Shown piece after piece: positions 13,849 through 22,379 of a DNA stretch of 64,000 bases. The stretch covers positions 1 to 64,000 of the forward strand of contig CBDFGO010000002.1 in the NCBI GenBank assembly GCA_965247125.1, written 5' to 3'. Position 1 is the first letter of the stretch, and every line of letters starts with the position of its first letter. The notes beneath the pieces were generated by a model. That model was not told the origin of the DNA. It saw nothing but the letters and a program-made list of their open reading frames with translations, and did no database searches. The stretch comes from CALBJU01 sp965247125. GTDB taxonomy: Bacteria > Bacteroidota > Rhodothermia > Rhodothermales > UBA10348. The translations under genes and the position numbers were made by a program.

Positions 13849-15948
13849 ATGGATCGAAATGAGGTAATCAGGCGCGAGATTCTAGGCCTGTTTAAAAACA
13901 ACGCGAAGAGAGCTTTGAGGCCCAAAGAAGTGGCGAAAAAGCTTGGATACTCCGACAATCAGGATTACAAGACGTGCAGGGCGGTTCTGGAAGAATTGGT
14001 TGAACGTGGCCAGATTGCCCGAATCAAAGGAAATCAGTTCGCCTATCGCCCTTCTTCCTCTCGCCTCGAAGGAAAGCTGATGGTCCATCAGGCCGGTTAC
14101 GGATTTGTGCGGGTAGAAGGGTATGAAGATGATTTTTTCGTACGATCCCGCCGGATGAATACAGCCATGGATGGCGATACCGTTCGAATCGGTCTGGCAG
14201 CGCGACAGGAAAAGGGCCAACGGCAGCAGGCAGAAATTCTGGAGGTGCTGAATAGGGGCCGCACTACCGCTGTAGGCTCGTTTCAGCATTCCGGATCGTT
14301 CGCCGTCGTCATTCCAGATGATCGGCGCCTGACCCACGACATCTACGTGGATCTGGACTCTGTAGGCGAGGCGGTTGACGGCGATAAGGTTCAAGTCTCC
14401 ATCGATGCTTTCGAGCACCGGGGTGGAGCGCCACGGGGACGTATCCTGAAAATTATTGGAGCGGCCAATGATCCTGCCATTCAGACAATCGCTCTGGCTC
14501 TGAGCGCAGGAATAGATGTCGATTTTGAAGATGATGTCCTTCTGGAAGCGCGTTCGGAGGTACTGGATCTGTCTGAGCGTGAGGTCTCGCGAAGGACGGA
14601 TTTCCGTGACCGGAGCGTCTTCACGATTGATCCCGTGGACGCGCGTGACTTCGATGACGCACTTCACATCCACTCGTTGGAAAACGGCCAGGTGGAAGTC
14701 GGCATTCACATCGCCGACGTGAGTCATTACGTCAGGCCCGGCACGGCCATCGATAGCGCGGCGGCAGCACGGGCCACCAGCGTGTATCTCGTCGATCGAG
14801 TCATCCCTATGCTGCCGGAAGAGCTCTCGAACGAACTCTGCTCCCTCAAGCCGCATGAAGACCGGTTGGCATTTTCTTGTATCGTGAATCTTGATTCCGA
14901 CGGAAACGTGCTGAAGTTCCATATGACCGAATCCGTCATCCGGTCCGCCCATCGGCTTTCGTACGAAGACGCCCAGGAAATCATGCTTGGCGGCCGGGCG
15001 GGCCATCCTCTCGAAAAAGACGTTGTGCGTCTGAACGAGCTCGCGAAGAAAATGCGAGAGAAACGGTTTGAAAACGGCTCGATCGACTTCGGTGTTCGCG
15101 AGGTGCGGGTAGAACTGGACGAGTCCTCGCGCCCGATTCGAATCGTTCCGCGGGAGCGGCAGGATTCTCATCGCCTCGTAGAAGAGTTCATGCTACTGGC
15201 AAATCGGCTGGTGGCAAAGGAGTATGGGCTCGAGCCACACACCTTTGTTTTTCGCGTCCACGATCCGCCCGATAAGGACCGGATCACCCAGCTGGCCAAT
15301 TATGTCGGCGCATTCGGCCATGAGCTGCGTCATGACTCGGGTCATGTGAGCCCCAAAGCCCTCAACGATTTGCTGAAATCGGTGGCCAACAAGCCGGAAT
15401 CCGCTGTCATTGAGCAGGCGGCGTTGCGCTCCATGTCCCGAGCTCGCTACGATATCAACAACCGTGGTCACTATGGACTCGCTGCCGACTATTATAGTCA
15501 CTACACGAGTCCGATCCGTCGCTATCCCGATCTGATGGTCCACCGACTCATAAAAGCTCGACTCGCTGGCAAGACCGAGCCAAAACGAGAGCAGTTGGAT
15601 GATCTGGTCCAGCACTGTTCAGAGCGGGAAGTCGTTGCAACGGAGGCAGAAAGAGAATCGGTTCGCTTGAAGAAAGTGGAAAATGTCCTGAACCACGTCG
15701 GAGAAGAATACGGGGGCGTCATCTCGGGTGTATCCAAGTTCGGGGTGTACATAGAATTGGAAGATCTGCTGGTGGAAGGCATGGTTCACGTTCGGGACAT
15801 GGACGATGACTATTATGAGTACGACGAGGCGAGCTTCAGCATGGTCGGATCTCGAACCGGACGTCGTTATCGACCCGGCATAAAGGTCCGGGTACTGATT
15901 GCGGGCGCCAGCCTCGAAAACCGCGAAATTGATTTTTCATTTGTCTGA
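13849..15948 (+). CDS. rnr: Ribonuclease R (3'-5' exoribonuclease)
   Basis: This is a 699-aa protein. It has an N-terminal winged helix (~1-65), cold-shock domains (~72-205, starting GKLMVHQAGYGFVRV), and the RNB catalytic domain with acidic motif DPVDARDFDDA (261-271) and HIADVSHYVRPGTAID. It also has the conserved Tyr/Arg region HYGLAADYYSHYTSPIRRYPDLMVHR and a C-terminal S1 domain (~620-699). It degrades structured RNA and works in rRNA and mRNA turnover. Length and all domains are normal for RNase R. Confidence 0.97.
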   Translation: MDRNEVIRREILGLFKNNAKRALRPKEVAKKLGYSDNQDYKTCRAVLEELVERGQIARIKGNQFAYRPSSSRLEGKLMVHQAGYGFVRVEGYEDDFFVRSRRMNTAMDGDTVRIGLAARQEKGQRQQAEILEVLNRGRTTAVGSFQHSGSFAVVIPDDRRLTHDIYVDLDSVGEAVDGDKVQVSIDAFEHRGGAPRGRILKIIGAANDPAIQTIALALSAGIDVDFEDDVLLEARSEVLDLSEREVSRRTDFRDRSVFTIDPVDARDFDDALHIHSLENGQVEVGIHIADVSHYVRPGTAIDSAAAARATSVYLVDRVIPMLPEELSNELCSLKPHEDRLAFSCIVNLDSDGNVLKFHMTESVIRSAHRLSYEDAQEIMLGGRAGHPLEKDVVRLNELAKKMREKRFENGSIDFGVREVRVELDESSRPIRIVPRERQDSHRLVEEFMLLANRLVAKEYGLEPHTFVFRVHDPPDKDRITQLANYVGAFGHELRHDSGHVSPKALNDLLKSVANKPESAVIEQAALRSMSRARYDINNRGHYGLAADYYSHYTSPIRRYPDLMVHRLIKARLAGKTEPKREQLDDLVQHCSEREVVATEAERESVRLKKVENVLNHVGEEYGGVISGVSKFGVYIELEDLLVEGMVHVRDMDDDYYEYDEASFSMVGSRTGRRYRPGIKVRVLIAGASLENREIDFSFV

Positions 15949-15979
15949 TCTGTAGAATCGCTTAAAAGAGTCGCCCTCT

Positions 15980-17536
15980 TTGCCGAAATCAAGTGAATTG
16001 ACAGACATCACTTCCCCTCAACAAATGAGTTCTCTTTCATTCTGGAGGACATATCCCCTGCTGGCCAAAAATCAGTACCGCGCTTCGCTCAGGCAGATGA
16101 AGTCGCAGCAGGGATGGTTTATGCGCATCGTTATTGCGCTGATGATGGTGTATTCGGCCTTTATTCTGCTCACGCTGGGCTTCTTCTTTGATCGTTTTTC
16201 TGCCGAACTCTGGCCTGGTGCGAACCCGGTTGACGTAGTAAATCGGTCTTTACTGGCGGCGTTTGTGAGTCTGTTTTTTATCCGATTCCTGCTTCAGAAA
16301 ACTCCCCGGATGAAGATCGTCCCCTATCTCCACCTTCCCATTGGAAGATGGACGATGATTTCATTCTTTCAATCGACTTCTCTGCTATCGATCCACAATT
16401 TCTATCCACTCCTCTTTTTCATCCCGTTCTGGATGAGATACATCGTCGCGGAAGGGTCGATCACCGGTCATACCATGTGGATCGGGGCGGTGCTCATGCT
16501 CATTTTAACCTCGCATTTTTCCAATTTGCTCCTGAGAAGCATCCTGCAGCGCCGTGCAACCCTGTTTTACCTGTTGATGACCCTGTTCATTGCAACAGCT
16601 TTTGTGGATGAGACCGCTGGCATCGGGCTCCAGCAGCGTTCATCGGAATATCTGTTTTCACATATTCTGTCTGGAGACCTATTGAGCCTCGGACTGCTGT
16701 TTGTACTGACCGCATTTGTGATGACAGCCTCAACGATCTCGCTTTTCCATTCAATCAACAGGTCAGAAGACTCTGCGCGGAACACGAGGGCTCGAGTCCG
16801 CAGTTTCGAAGTACCGTCAGAATGGGGTCTTCACGGCCAGCTCGTGCGTGTGGAGTTGCTTCTGATGTGGCGAAACCGCAGGCCGCGACACTACCTGTAC
16901 GTGTCGCTGTTGTTTTCGACCATGTATCTCATTTTCATGATGGGATCGCCGATGGCATTCTCCGGTGCGGCGTTCGCCGCCATTCTCGGGCTATTCGCTT
17001 CCGGAGGATTTGCGCTGAACTACGGACAGCTGATGTTTGGATGGGATTCCACACATTATCCGGCTTTCCTCTCGCGAAACGTCTCCTTTCAGGCGATTGT
17101 GCGGGCAAAGTTGACGGTCCTACAACTTTCTTGCCTTGTCCTCTTCGTCGCTTCCCTGCCACTGTTCATCTGGCTCCGTCCGAATCTGGTACCGGTTCAC
17201 TTCGCGTTTCTGTTTTACAACGCCGGCGTGACCACCGTATTGATCATGGAACTGGCCTCGCGAAATCGGCAACGTGTTGACATCGGAAAAACCGGAGGGT
17301 TCTTCAATTATGAGGGGTTCTCTGCCAAGCACTGGCTCTGGTTCATCCCGACCGCGCTGCCGCCACTGCTGTTCCTTATCGTGATGGACGACTCGCCTCG
17401 ACTGGGCTTGATTATTCTCGCCGCCGTTGGGTTTACAGGCCTTCTACTAACCCAGGGCTGGACACGCTATTTTGCGCGGGGACTGATGGCCCGCAAACAC
17501 CGAATGCTCGAGGGATTTCAGCAAAGTGCACGTTGA
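15980..17536 (+). CDS. DUF5687-type membrane protein, ABC exporter partner
   Basis: This 518-aa protein has about ten or eleven hydrophobic helices and a cytoplasmic N-terminus (SFWRTYPLLAKNQYRASLRQ). The pattern, and its overlap by 11 bases with an ABC ATPase gene, match the DUF5687 proteins of Bacteroidota, thought to be the membrane half of an ABC-2-like transporter. The open frame begins at a TTG (15980); the first ATG is at 16025 and gives 503 aa. Substrate unknown. Confidence 0.8.
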   Translation: MPKSSELTDITSPQQMSSLSFWRTYPLLAKNQYRASLRQMKSQQGWFMRIVIALMMVYSAFILLTLGFFFDRFSAELWPGANPVDVVNRSLLAAFVSLFFIRFLLQKTPRMKIVPYLHLPIGRWTMISFFQSTSLLSIHNFYPLLFFIPFWMRYIVAEGSITGHTMWIGAVLMLILTSHFSNLLLRSILQRRATLFYLLMTLFIATAFVDETAGIGLQQRSSEYLFSHILSGDLLSLGLLFVLTAFVMTASTISLFHSINRSEDSARNTRARVRSFEVPSEWGLHGQLVRVELLLMWRNRRPRHYLYVSLLFSTMYLIFMMGSPMAFSGAAFAAILGLFASGGFALNYGQLMFGWDSTHYPAFLSRNVSFQAIVRAKLTVLQLSCLVLFVASLPLFIWLRPNLVPVHFAFLFYNAGVTTVLIMELASRNRQRVDIGKTGGFFNYEGFSAKHWLWFIPTALPPLLFLIVMDDSPRLGLIILAAVGFTGLLLTQGWTRYFARGLMARKHRMLEGFQQSAR

Positions 17537-18245
17537 ACTGAATCAAATACTGAAGCGCTACGGCGAGAAAGTCGCACTGGACATTCCAGCATGGGACCTG
17601 CAGGCAGGTGAAGTGCTGGGACTCGTCGGGCGAAACGGTGCGGGAAAAACCACGTTTCTTCGCATTATGCTCGATCTGCTCAGGCCGGATCGTGGCCACG
17701 TCAAGCTGGATGGGCGAGCCCATTCGAGCGACATGTCGTGGCGGGCTCGCACGGGATCGTTTCTGGATCGCTCGTTCCTGATAGAATACCTCACCATTCC
17801 GGAGTATCTGGAGTTCGTCGGAACGACGTTCGGATTGTCTCGGCGAGAAATTGCCCACAATCTGGAGTCATTTGAATCGTTTTTGCCCATTTCTCGGGTT
17901 GATCGGAGCCGACTTATTCGGGACCTGTCAACGGGCAATGCCAAGAAGGTTGGCATCCTGGCCGCGCTGTTCGTCCAACCAGAATTTGTGGTACTCGATG
18001 AGCCCTTTGCGAATCTCGATCCGCCCTCTCAAATCCAACTGAAAGAACTGCTCTCTTCGATGGCCTCAAAAAATGGCACGACCATGATCATTTCGAGCCA
18101 CGATCTCGCCCATGTGACAGAGGTATGTGGCCGGATAACGCTGCTGGAAGCGGGCAAAATCCAGCAGGATCTCGAAACATCGGAGCAGACTCTAGCCGAT
18201 CTCCAGTCTTTCTTCTCGAAGCATCACACCGCTTCGGCGACCTGA
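17526..18245 (+). CDS. ABC transporter ATP-binding protein
   Basis: This is a 239-aa protein with a GTG start inside the end of the membrane gene. The Walker A motif is GRNGAGKTT (~36-44), and Walker B is FVVLDEPFANLDP. The signature loop is degenerate (LSTGNAKKVGILAAL instead of LSGGQ), as is common in ABC-2-type exporter ATPases. SSHDLAHVTEVC is the switch region. It should energise the DUF5687 protein at the inner membrane. Substrate unknown. Confidence 0.9.
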   Translation: MHVELNQILKRYGEKVALDIPAWDLQAGEVLGLVGRNGAGKTTFLRIMLDLLRPDRGHVKLDGRAHSSDMSWRARTGSFLDRSFLIEYLTIPEYLEFVGTTFGLSRREIAHNLESFESFLPISRVDRSRLIRDLSTGNAKKVGILAALFVQPEFVVLDEPFANLDPPSQIQLKELLSSMASKNGTTMIISSHDLAHVTEVCGRITLLEAGKIQQDLETSEQTLADLQSFFSKHHTASAT

Positions 18246-18297
18246 AATACGGCTGCTCACAAGGCGCGTCTCCGTTGATTTTCGAACACGCTTCTGA

Positions 18298-19314
18298 TTA
18301 CTGCTGCGGAGGAGCGGCCACCAGAGATTCAATGACCAGATCGGTCAATCCGTCCATAAAGAGTGGGTGGCAGTTCAGACCAGAAGCCACTTGATAGTGC
18401 GGAATTCCGGCAGCTTCGGCCACTTCGCGCATCCTTACATCGAGCAGAAAGGCGGTATCGAATTGTTCGGTTACGTAGTCCACGGGTACAACGACCACAG
18501 CCCGGGATCCTGCTCTCGCCATACTCCGGAGTCGCTCCTGAAGATTGACACTGACTTGATCTCCCCAGGAACGTCGACGAACAAACGAGAGCGAATACGA
18601 GCGGTCCTTATCACGCAGCGACATTATTTCCTTGACCGTTCCCTCGACAAGACGCAGGTAAGGATCGCGGCGATTTGCTTCGCCTTCCGTGGGGATTCCG
18701 TGAGCCGCGAACAGAATTTCTACTTCCGGGCGGATATGCCGCGGAAAGCGCTGAAGAGCTTCTTCGATTCTCTCGCTCAGGGCCGTGAGGTAACTGTTTC
18801 GTGTTGAAAACTCGTAAATGGCGCCCGTCGGACGGGTATCGAGCACTCTTTTTTGAACGAGTGATTCCCACATCGAAAGAGCCTTACCGGTCGTCTCCAA
18901 GGCGTATTGGGGGAACAGAGGGAGCAGAATTATATGAGTAACACCGTCCTCCTGGAGCTCCCGAGCCGCCTGCGCCATACTCGGTGTACCAAATGGAGAG
19001 GCGATATAGGTCGACACGTCGACCCCGTTGGGGAGTACGTCCGCCGAATTTAGACGGGTCTTCAATTCAGTTGACTGTTCTCTGTTCAGCCGGTTGATGG
19101 CCGTACCGCCGCCGATTGATCGGTATTCCGGGATAATGTGACGTGAGAGAAGACGAGCCGAAAACTGGGATTGAAAGTGCTTCAGCCAGAGTTTCCAGCC
19201 CGACCGGGATCCTCGTGGAAGCATCAACCGGTGATACAGGAAAGGCAGCACTTCTTCCGTCTTCTCGGGCGCGCCGGGCACCAGAAGAACGACCCCAACT
19301 CGATCCCCGGGCAT
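18298..19314 (-). CDS. hemH: Ferrochelatase
   Basis: This is a 338-aa protein from the ATG at 19314, with GGAAGTG just upstream. The open frame runs 59 codons further, but that part resembles nothing. Ferrochelatase inserts Fe2+ into protoporphyrin IX or coproporphyrin III. Landmarks are APEKTEEVLPFL (variant of the N-terminal GGP..P.DV..FL), YIASPFGTPSM, LLPLFPQYA, the active-site His in FAAHGIP, and the second-metal-site segment VPVDYVTEQFDT. The LVPGAP start deviates from the usual NLGGP but the rest fits. It is convergent with the ABC ATPase gene. Confidence 0.92.
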   Translation of the reverse strand: MPGDRVGVVLLVPGAPEKTEEVLPFLYHRLMLPRGSRSGWKLWLKHFQSQFSARLLSRHIIPEYRSIGGGTAINRLNREQSTELKTRLNSADVLPNGVDVSTYIASPFGTPSMAQAARELQEDGVTHIILLPLFPQYALETTGKALSMWESLVQKRVLDTRPTGAIYEFSTRNSYLTALSERIEEALQRFPRHIRPEVEILFAAHGIPTEGEANRRDPYLRLVEGTVKEIMSLRDKDRSYSLSFVRRRSWGDQVSVNLQERLRSMARAGSRAVVVVPVDYVTEQFDTAFLLDVRMREVAEAAGIPHYQVASGLNCHPLFMDGLTDLVIESLVAAPPQQ

Positions 19315-19658
19315 CACTTCCACGGGTTCGGACGAAAAAAATCGACCGCTGAATAAGCGGTCGTCGGTAGCGTGCGCGTGTATGAAGTAGCGTGGCGACA
19401 CTCCCTGGCTCTCGTGATTCAAAATGGGGCCGAAATGAGCTGAAATTGGCGATCGCCTACAATCACATCGAGAGATTGCTGGCGAACTCAAAAACGAACG
19501 GCGAAACTAATGACCGGAGGGGGCCCGCTGTTTTCAGGAATGATGAAGGCGTACCCTATTCAAAAAAGCTTCATCGTTTCCGCGAGCGAGCTTCACATCA
19601 CCTGTGGTTTTCTGCTTGCAGGTCGACTTGAGTCTTGCCGGGCCGGGACCGAAGATCG
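19315..19658. other. Intergenic stretch without a gene
   Basis: This lies between the ferrochelatase start and the pseudouridine synthase stop, both on the minus strand. It should hold the hemH promoter. I see no conserved coding frame, tRNA or strong terminator hairpin in it. Confidence 0.5.
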
Positions 19659-20336
19659 TCAGGAGCGACGATCCAGCCAGCTCTGTACTTCGGATGGCCA
19701 GGTGTTCGGGGGCCTGCTTCTCCACGTCATGGGCTCTTTTTTCGTGGGATGCTCAAGCTGCAGGCGGGCGGCGTGTAACGCCAGATTGCGCCCATCCAGT
19801 TCGGTCCGGGAGCCGTAACGAAAATCCCCGATCAGGGGATACCCGCGCGACGAACATTGTACCCGGATCTGGTGTGCGCGACCCGTCGCAAGATCAATTT
19901 CGACCAGGCAATAGCCGCGATACCGTTTTACAACCTTCAGGTCGAGCTGGGCCTTCCTGGCGCCCTTCTTCTCTGCTCCCACCACGCTTACTTTTTCGTA
20001 TCTCTTGAGGAGCCAATCTTCGAAATGTTCTTCGTCTGGAGGATTGCCTTCGACCAGTGCGAGGTACTGCTTCGTAATACGCTTGTTTTTGAACTGATCG
20101 GATAATCTGGCCGCGGCCTTGGAGGTCCTGGCCAGCACCATGAGCCCGGAGGCGGGTCGGTCGAGTCGATGCACCAGACCGAGATACACGTCTCCCGGCT
20201 TGTTGAATTCTCTCTTGACCCAGGCTTTGGCCATGGTCAAAACATCTGTGTCCCCGGTCCGATCTGCTTGGGAAAGCAACCCGGCCGGCTTTTCAATCAC
20301 TAGTAAATGATTGTCAACATAGATAATGGGAAGCAT
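19659..20336 (-). CDS. RluA-family pseudouridine synthase
   Basis: This is a 225-aa protein from the ATG at 20336, which overlaps the stop of the YjbR-type gene (TGATG), implying coupled translation. It has HRLDRPASG with the catalytic Asp (~58-66), the DNHLLVIEKPAGLLSQ start and the ATGRAHQIRVQ motif. It converts uridine to pseudouridine in rRNA or tRNA. There is no S4 domain, so it is the short RluA/TruC-like type. The exact target base cannot be told from sequence. Confidence 0.92.
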   Translation of the reverse strand: MLPIIYVDNHLLVIEKPAGLLSQADRTGDTDVLTMAKAWVKREFNKPGDVYLGLVHRLDRPASGLMVLARTSKAAARLSDQFKNKRITKQYLALVEGNPPDEEHFEDWLLKRYEKVSVVGAEKKGARKAQLDLKVVKRYRGYCLVEIDLATGRAHQIRVQCSSRGYPLIGDFRYGSRTELDGRNLALHAARLQLEHPTKKEPMTWRSRPPNTWPSEVQSWLDRRS

Positions 20337-20689
20337 CAGAGGACGCAAAGCTCTTCACGTTTGGATTTTGGAAGGGAGGCGATCACCATTTTATAGCTGT
20401 GATCTATCAGTTGCAGAACAAACATATCGGATAAAACACCTTCCAGAATGAGCGTGTTCCAGTGCTTCTTGTTCATGTGAAAACCGGGAATGATACTCGC
20501 ATGTTCTTCTCGCAGTTCGATGGCACGCTCCGGATCGCATTTGAGATTCATGCGCAAGGGATGTTCGTCGAGAGAGAGTAGGGCGAACATTTCCCCCGCG
20601 ACCTTGAATACCAGGGTGTGTTCGTCAAATGGAAATCCCTCGGTCACCTCCTTTTTTGCTCTGCAGTGTTGGTAAATTCGCTCTAGCAT
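20336..20689 (-). CDS. MmcQ/YjbR-family protein
   Basis: This is a 117-aa protein from the ATG at 20689 (MLERIYQHC); the upstream extension of the frame is not conserved-looking. Family blocks are VTEGFPFDEHTLVFKV, MFALLSLDE, NLKCDPERAIELRE, and PGFHMNKKHWNT with LIDHSYKMV. The family has a CyaY-like double-wing fold and is annotated as DNA-binding, but its role is not established. It is the first gene of a two-gene unit with the pseudouridine synthase. The upstream region carries three short AAGACGTC-like repeats that may be regulatory. Confidence 0.9.
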   Translation of the reverse strand: MLERIYQHCRAKKEVTEGFPFDEHTLVFKVAGEMFALLSLDEHPLRMNLKCDPERAIELREEHASIIPGFHMNKKHWNTLILEGVLSDMFVLQLIDHSYKMVIASLPKSKREELCVL

Positions 20690-20819
20690 GATAATCTTGA
20701 AGACATGATAAACTGGAAGGCGTCCGGATCTGGAAGACGTCGTAATCTGAAAGACGTCTTGAATTTGATTAATGCGCCCATCGGACCCTCCTAAATAGAC
20801 CATAGTTGCCGAGTTGTAA

Positions 20820-21470
20820 ATGAATGATCCGGATTCAAATCGGCTGAATTATCGGGGTGAACTGGCCCGTAAAGGGACTCATCTCCTCGCTCTCTCCTAC
20901 CCGATAGGATTCATCCTACTTGGGCGCTCGGTGGGCCTGTGGGTGGTGATTTCACTGAGCCTCATTGCGCTCTCGCTTGATTTTCTTCGAACCCGAAGCA
21001 ATGCCGTTTATCGTTTTTTCGATGTCACCTTTGGATTCATGGTGCGCGCCCGCGAGCGAGACGTCATGCGCGGGCATATGGTCATCAATGGAGCAACATG
21101 GACTTCGGTGTCGTTCACACTCTTGGTAGTTTTTTTCCCGGAAGATCTGGCCATCGTTGCATTCGCCCTGTTCATGATCGGTGACGCCGTGGCCGCCATC
21201 GTCGGCAGAAGGTGGGGGAGCATTCAATGGGCTCGGAAAGGATGTACGGTCGAGGGTTCAGTCGCGTTTTTTCTGGCAGGTCTCGCGATGGCTTTCGGTC
21301 TCGCTTCAGCCTCCTCCCCTGTTGCTTACTATGATATTGAACCTCTTGCCCTGGTCGGGGGCGTCACTGCGGCCTGCTTGCTAGAAGCTGCCCCGCTGCC
21401 CGTCAATGACAATCTGATTGCTCCTCTGGGCGCAGCTCTGAGCATGTTGGTTATCACGGCGCTAGTTTAG
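20820..21470 (+). CDS. Diacylglycerol/polyprenol kinase-like membrane protein (CTP-dependent family)
   Basis: This 216-aa protein has about six membrane helices. Motifs of the SEC59/DGK1/VTE5 group are present: ELARKGTH near residue 14, GDAVAAIVGRRWG (~121-133), and KGCTVEGSVAFFL (~139-151). These enzymes use CTP to phosphorylate diacylglycerol, dolichol or phytol. The lipid substrate is not known here. It is followed 24 bases later by a lipase gene, which may point to a shared lipid role. Confidence 0.85.
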   Translation: MNDPDSNRLNYRGELARKGTHLLALSYPIGFILLGRSVGLWVVISLSLIALSLDFLRTRSNAVYRFFDVTFGFMVRARERDVMRGHMVINGATWTSVSFTLLVVFFPEDLAIVAFALFMIGDAVAAIVGRRWGSIQWARKGCTVEGSVAFFLAGLAMAFGLASASSPVAYYDIEPLALVGGVTAACLLEAAPLPVNDNLIAPLGAALSMLVITALV

Positions 21471-21494
21471 GCCCGTGAACCGACTTCGGTTTTT

Positions 21495-22364
21495 GTGACA
21501 GAGAATAACGTGGCCAAACGAACTACAACGGCAATTCGGAGACTGACCCGGCTGGAGCCATTCCCCCAGCCTGAAGTAATCAACGTAAAGTATCCGGTCG
21601 TACTGATGCACGGATTCGGTCTGCTCGCGTTCCTGACTCGAGGGGGCCATTTGCACGAGGAAGCCATACATCTTCGCCTCCAGGGGGTCCGTGCTTTCGC
21701 GCCCAATATATCACCGTATCACGTTGTTCCGCAACGTGCTAGTATGTGGAAGGAACGATTAGAACATATCCTGTCCAGTACGAAAGCTGAAAAAGTGAAT
21801 TTGATTGCGCACTCTATGGGGGGGCTCGATGCGCGCTTTCTGATCAGCAAACTCGACATGCACCCGCATGTAGCATCACTCACAACCATTTCGACCCCAC
21901 ATCGTGGTTCATCTGTTGCCCAGATGGCGCTGCAGCAGCCAGAGAAAATAAGGGAACTGGTCCAGAGCGCAGCCAATTGGCTGGGGGAATACGCGACGCA
22001 GGATGAGACCGATATCCACTCTGCCGTCGAGAATCTGACGCCGCAAGCACTGTCCGGATCGTTCAATGACGAAGTACCTGATAGTGAGGGCGTTCTGTAC
22101 CAGTCGTACGCCGGCAGTGCGGGAAAAGGCACTCCCAACTCGATCAACCCGATTTTCCGTCCCATCAACTCGTGGATGTATTCACGGGAAGGTGTAAATG
22201 ACGGATTTGTATCGGTGTCGTCGGCCCGTTGGGGAAATTTTCTCGGTGAGATCGAGGCCGATCACCTCCAGCAGATCGGCATCGACGTGCTGCCCGGCAG
22301 TTCATTTTCTTCAAAAGAGTTTATTTCCGGGCTGGTCACCGATCTTGGTAACGCAGGCCTATAG
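21495..22364 (+). CDS. Triacylglycerol lipase/esterase, alpha/beta hydrolase
   Basis: This 289-aa protein starts with GTG. PVVLMHGFG (35-42) is the oxyanion HG motif. The nucleophile is Ser107 in AHSMGG, with acid Asp236 in GVNDGFVSV and His257 in ADHLQQIG. The TPHRGS motif after the nucleophile strand is typical of family I bacterial and lysosomal-type lipases. There is no signal peptide, so it probably acts inside the cell or at the inner leaflet. It lies directly after the lipid-kinase-like gene and just before the amidohydrolase lipoprotein. Confidence 0.9.
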   Translation: MTENNVAKRTTTAIRRLTRLEPFPQPEVINVKYPVVLMHGFGLLAFLTRGGHLHEEAIHLRLQGVRAFAPNISPYHVVPQRASMWKERLEHILSSTKAEKVNLIAHSMGGLDARFLISKLDMHPHVASLTTISTPHRGSSVAQMALQQPEKIRELVQSAANWLGEYATQDETDIHSAVENLTPQALSGSFNDEVPDSEGVLYQSYAGSAGKGTPNSINPIFRPINSWMYSREGVNDGFVSVSSARWGNFLGEIEADHLQQIGIDVLPGSSFSSKEFISGLVTDLGNAGL

Positions 22365-22379
22365 AATCGTCGTTGAGCC

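Noticed and set aside
13882..15171. Minus-strand 429-codon open frame
   Set aside because: It lies entirely inside rnr on the opposite strand; RNase R motifs are intact, so this is a shadow.
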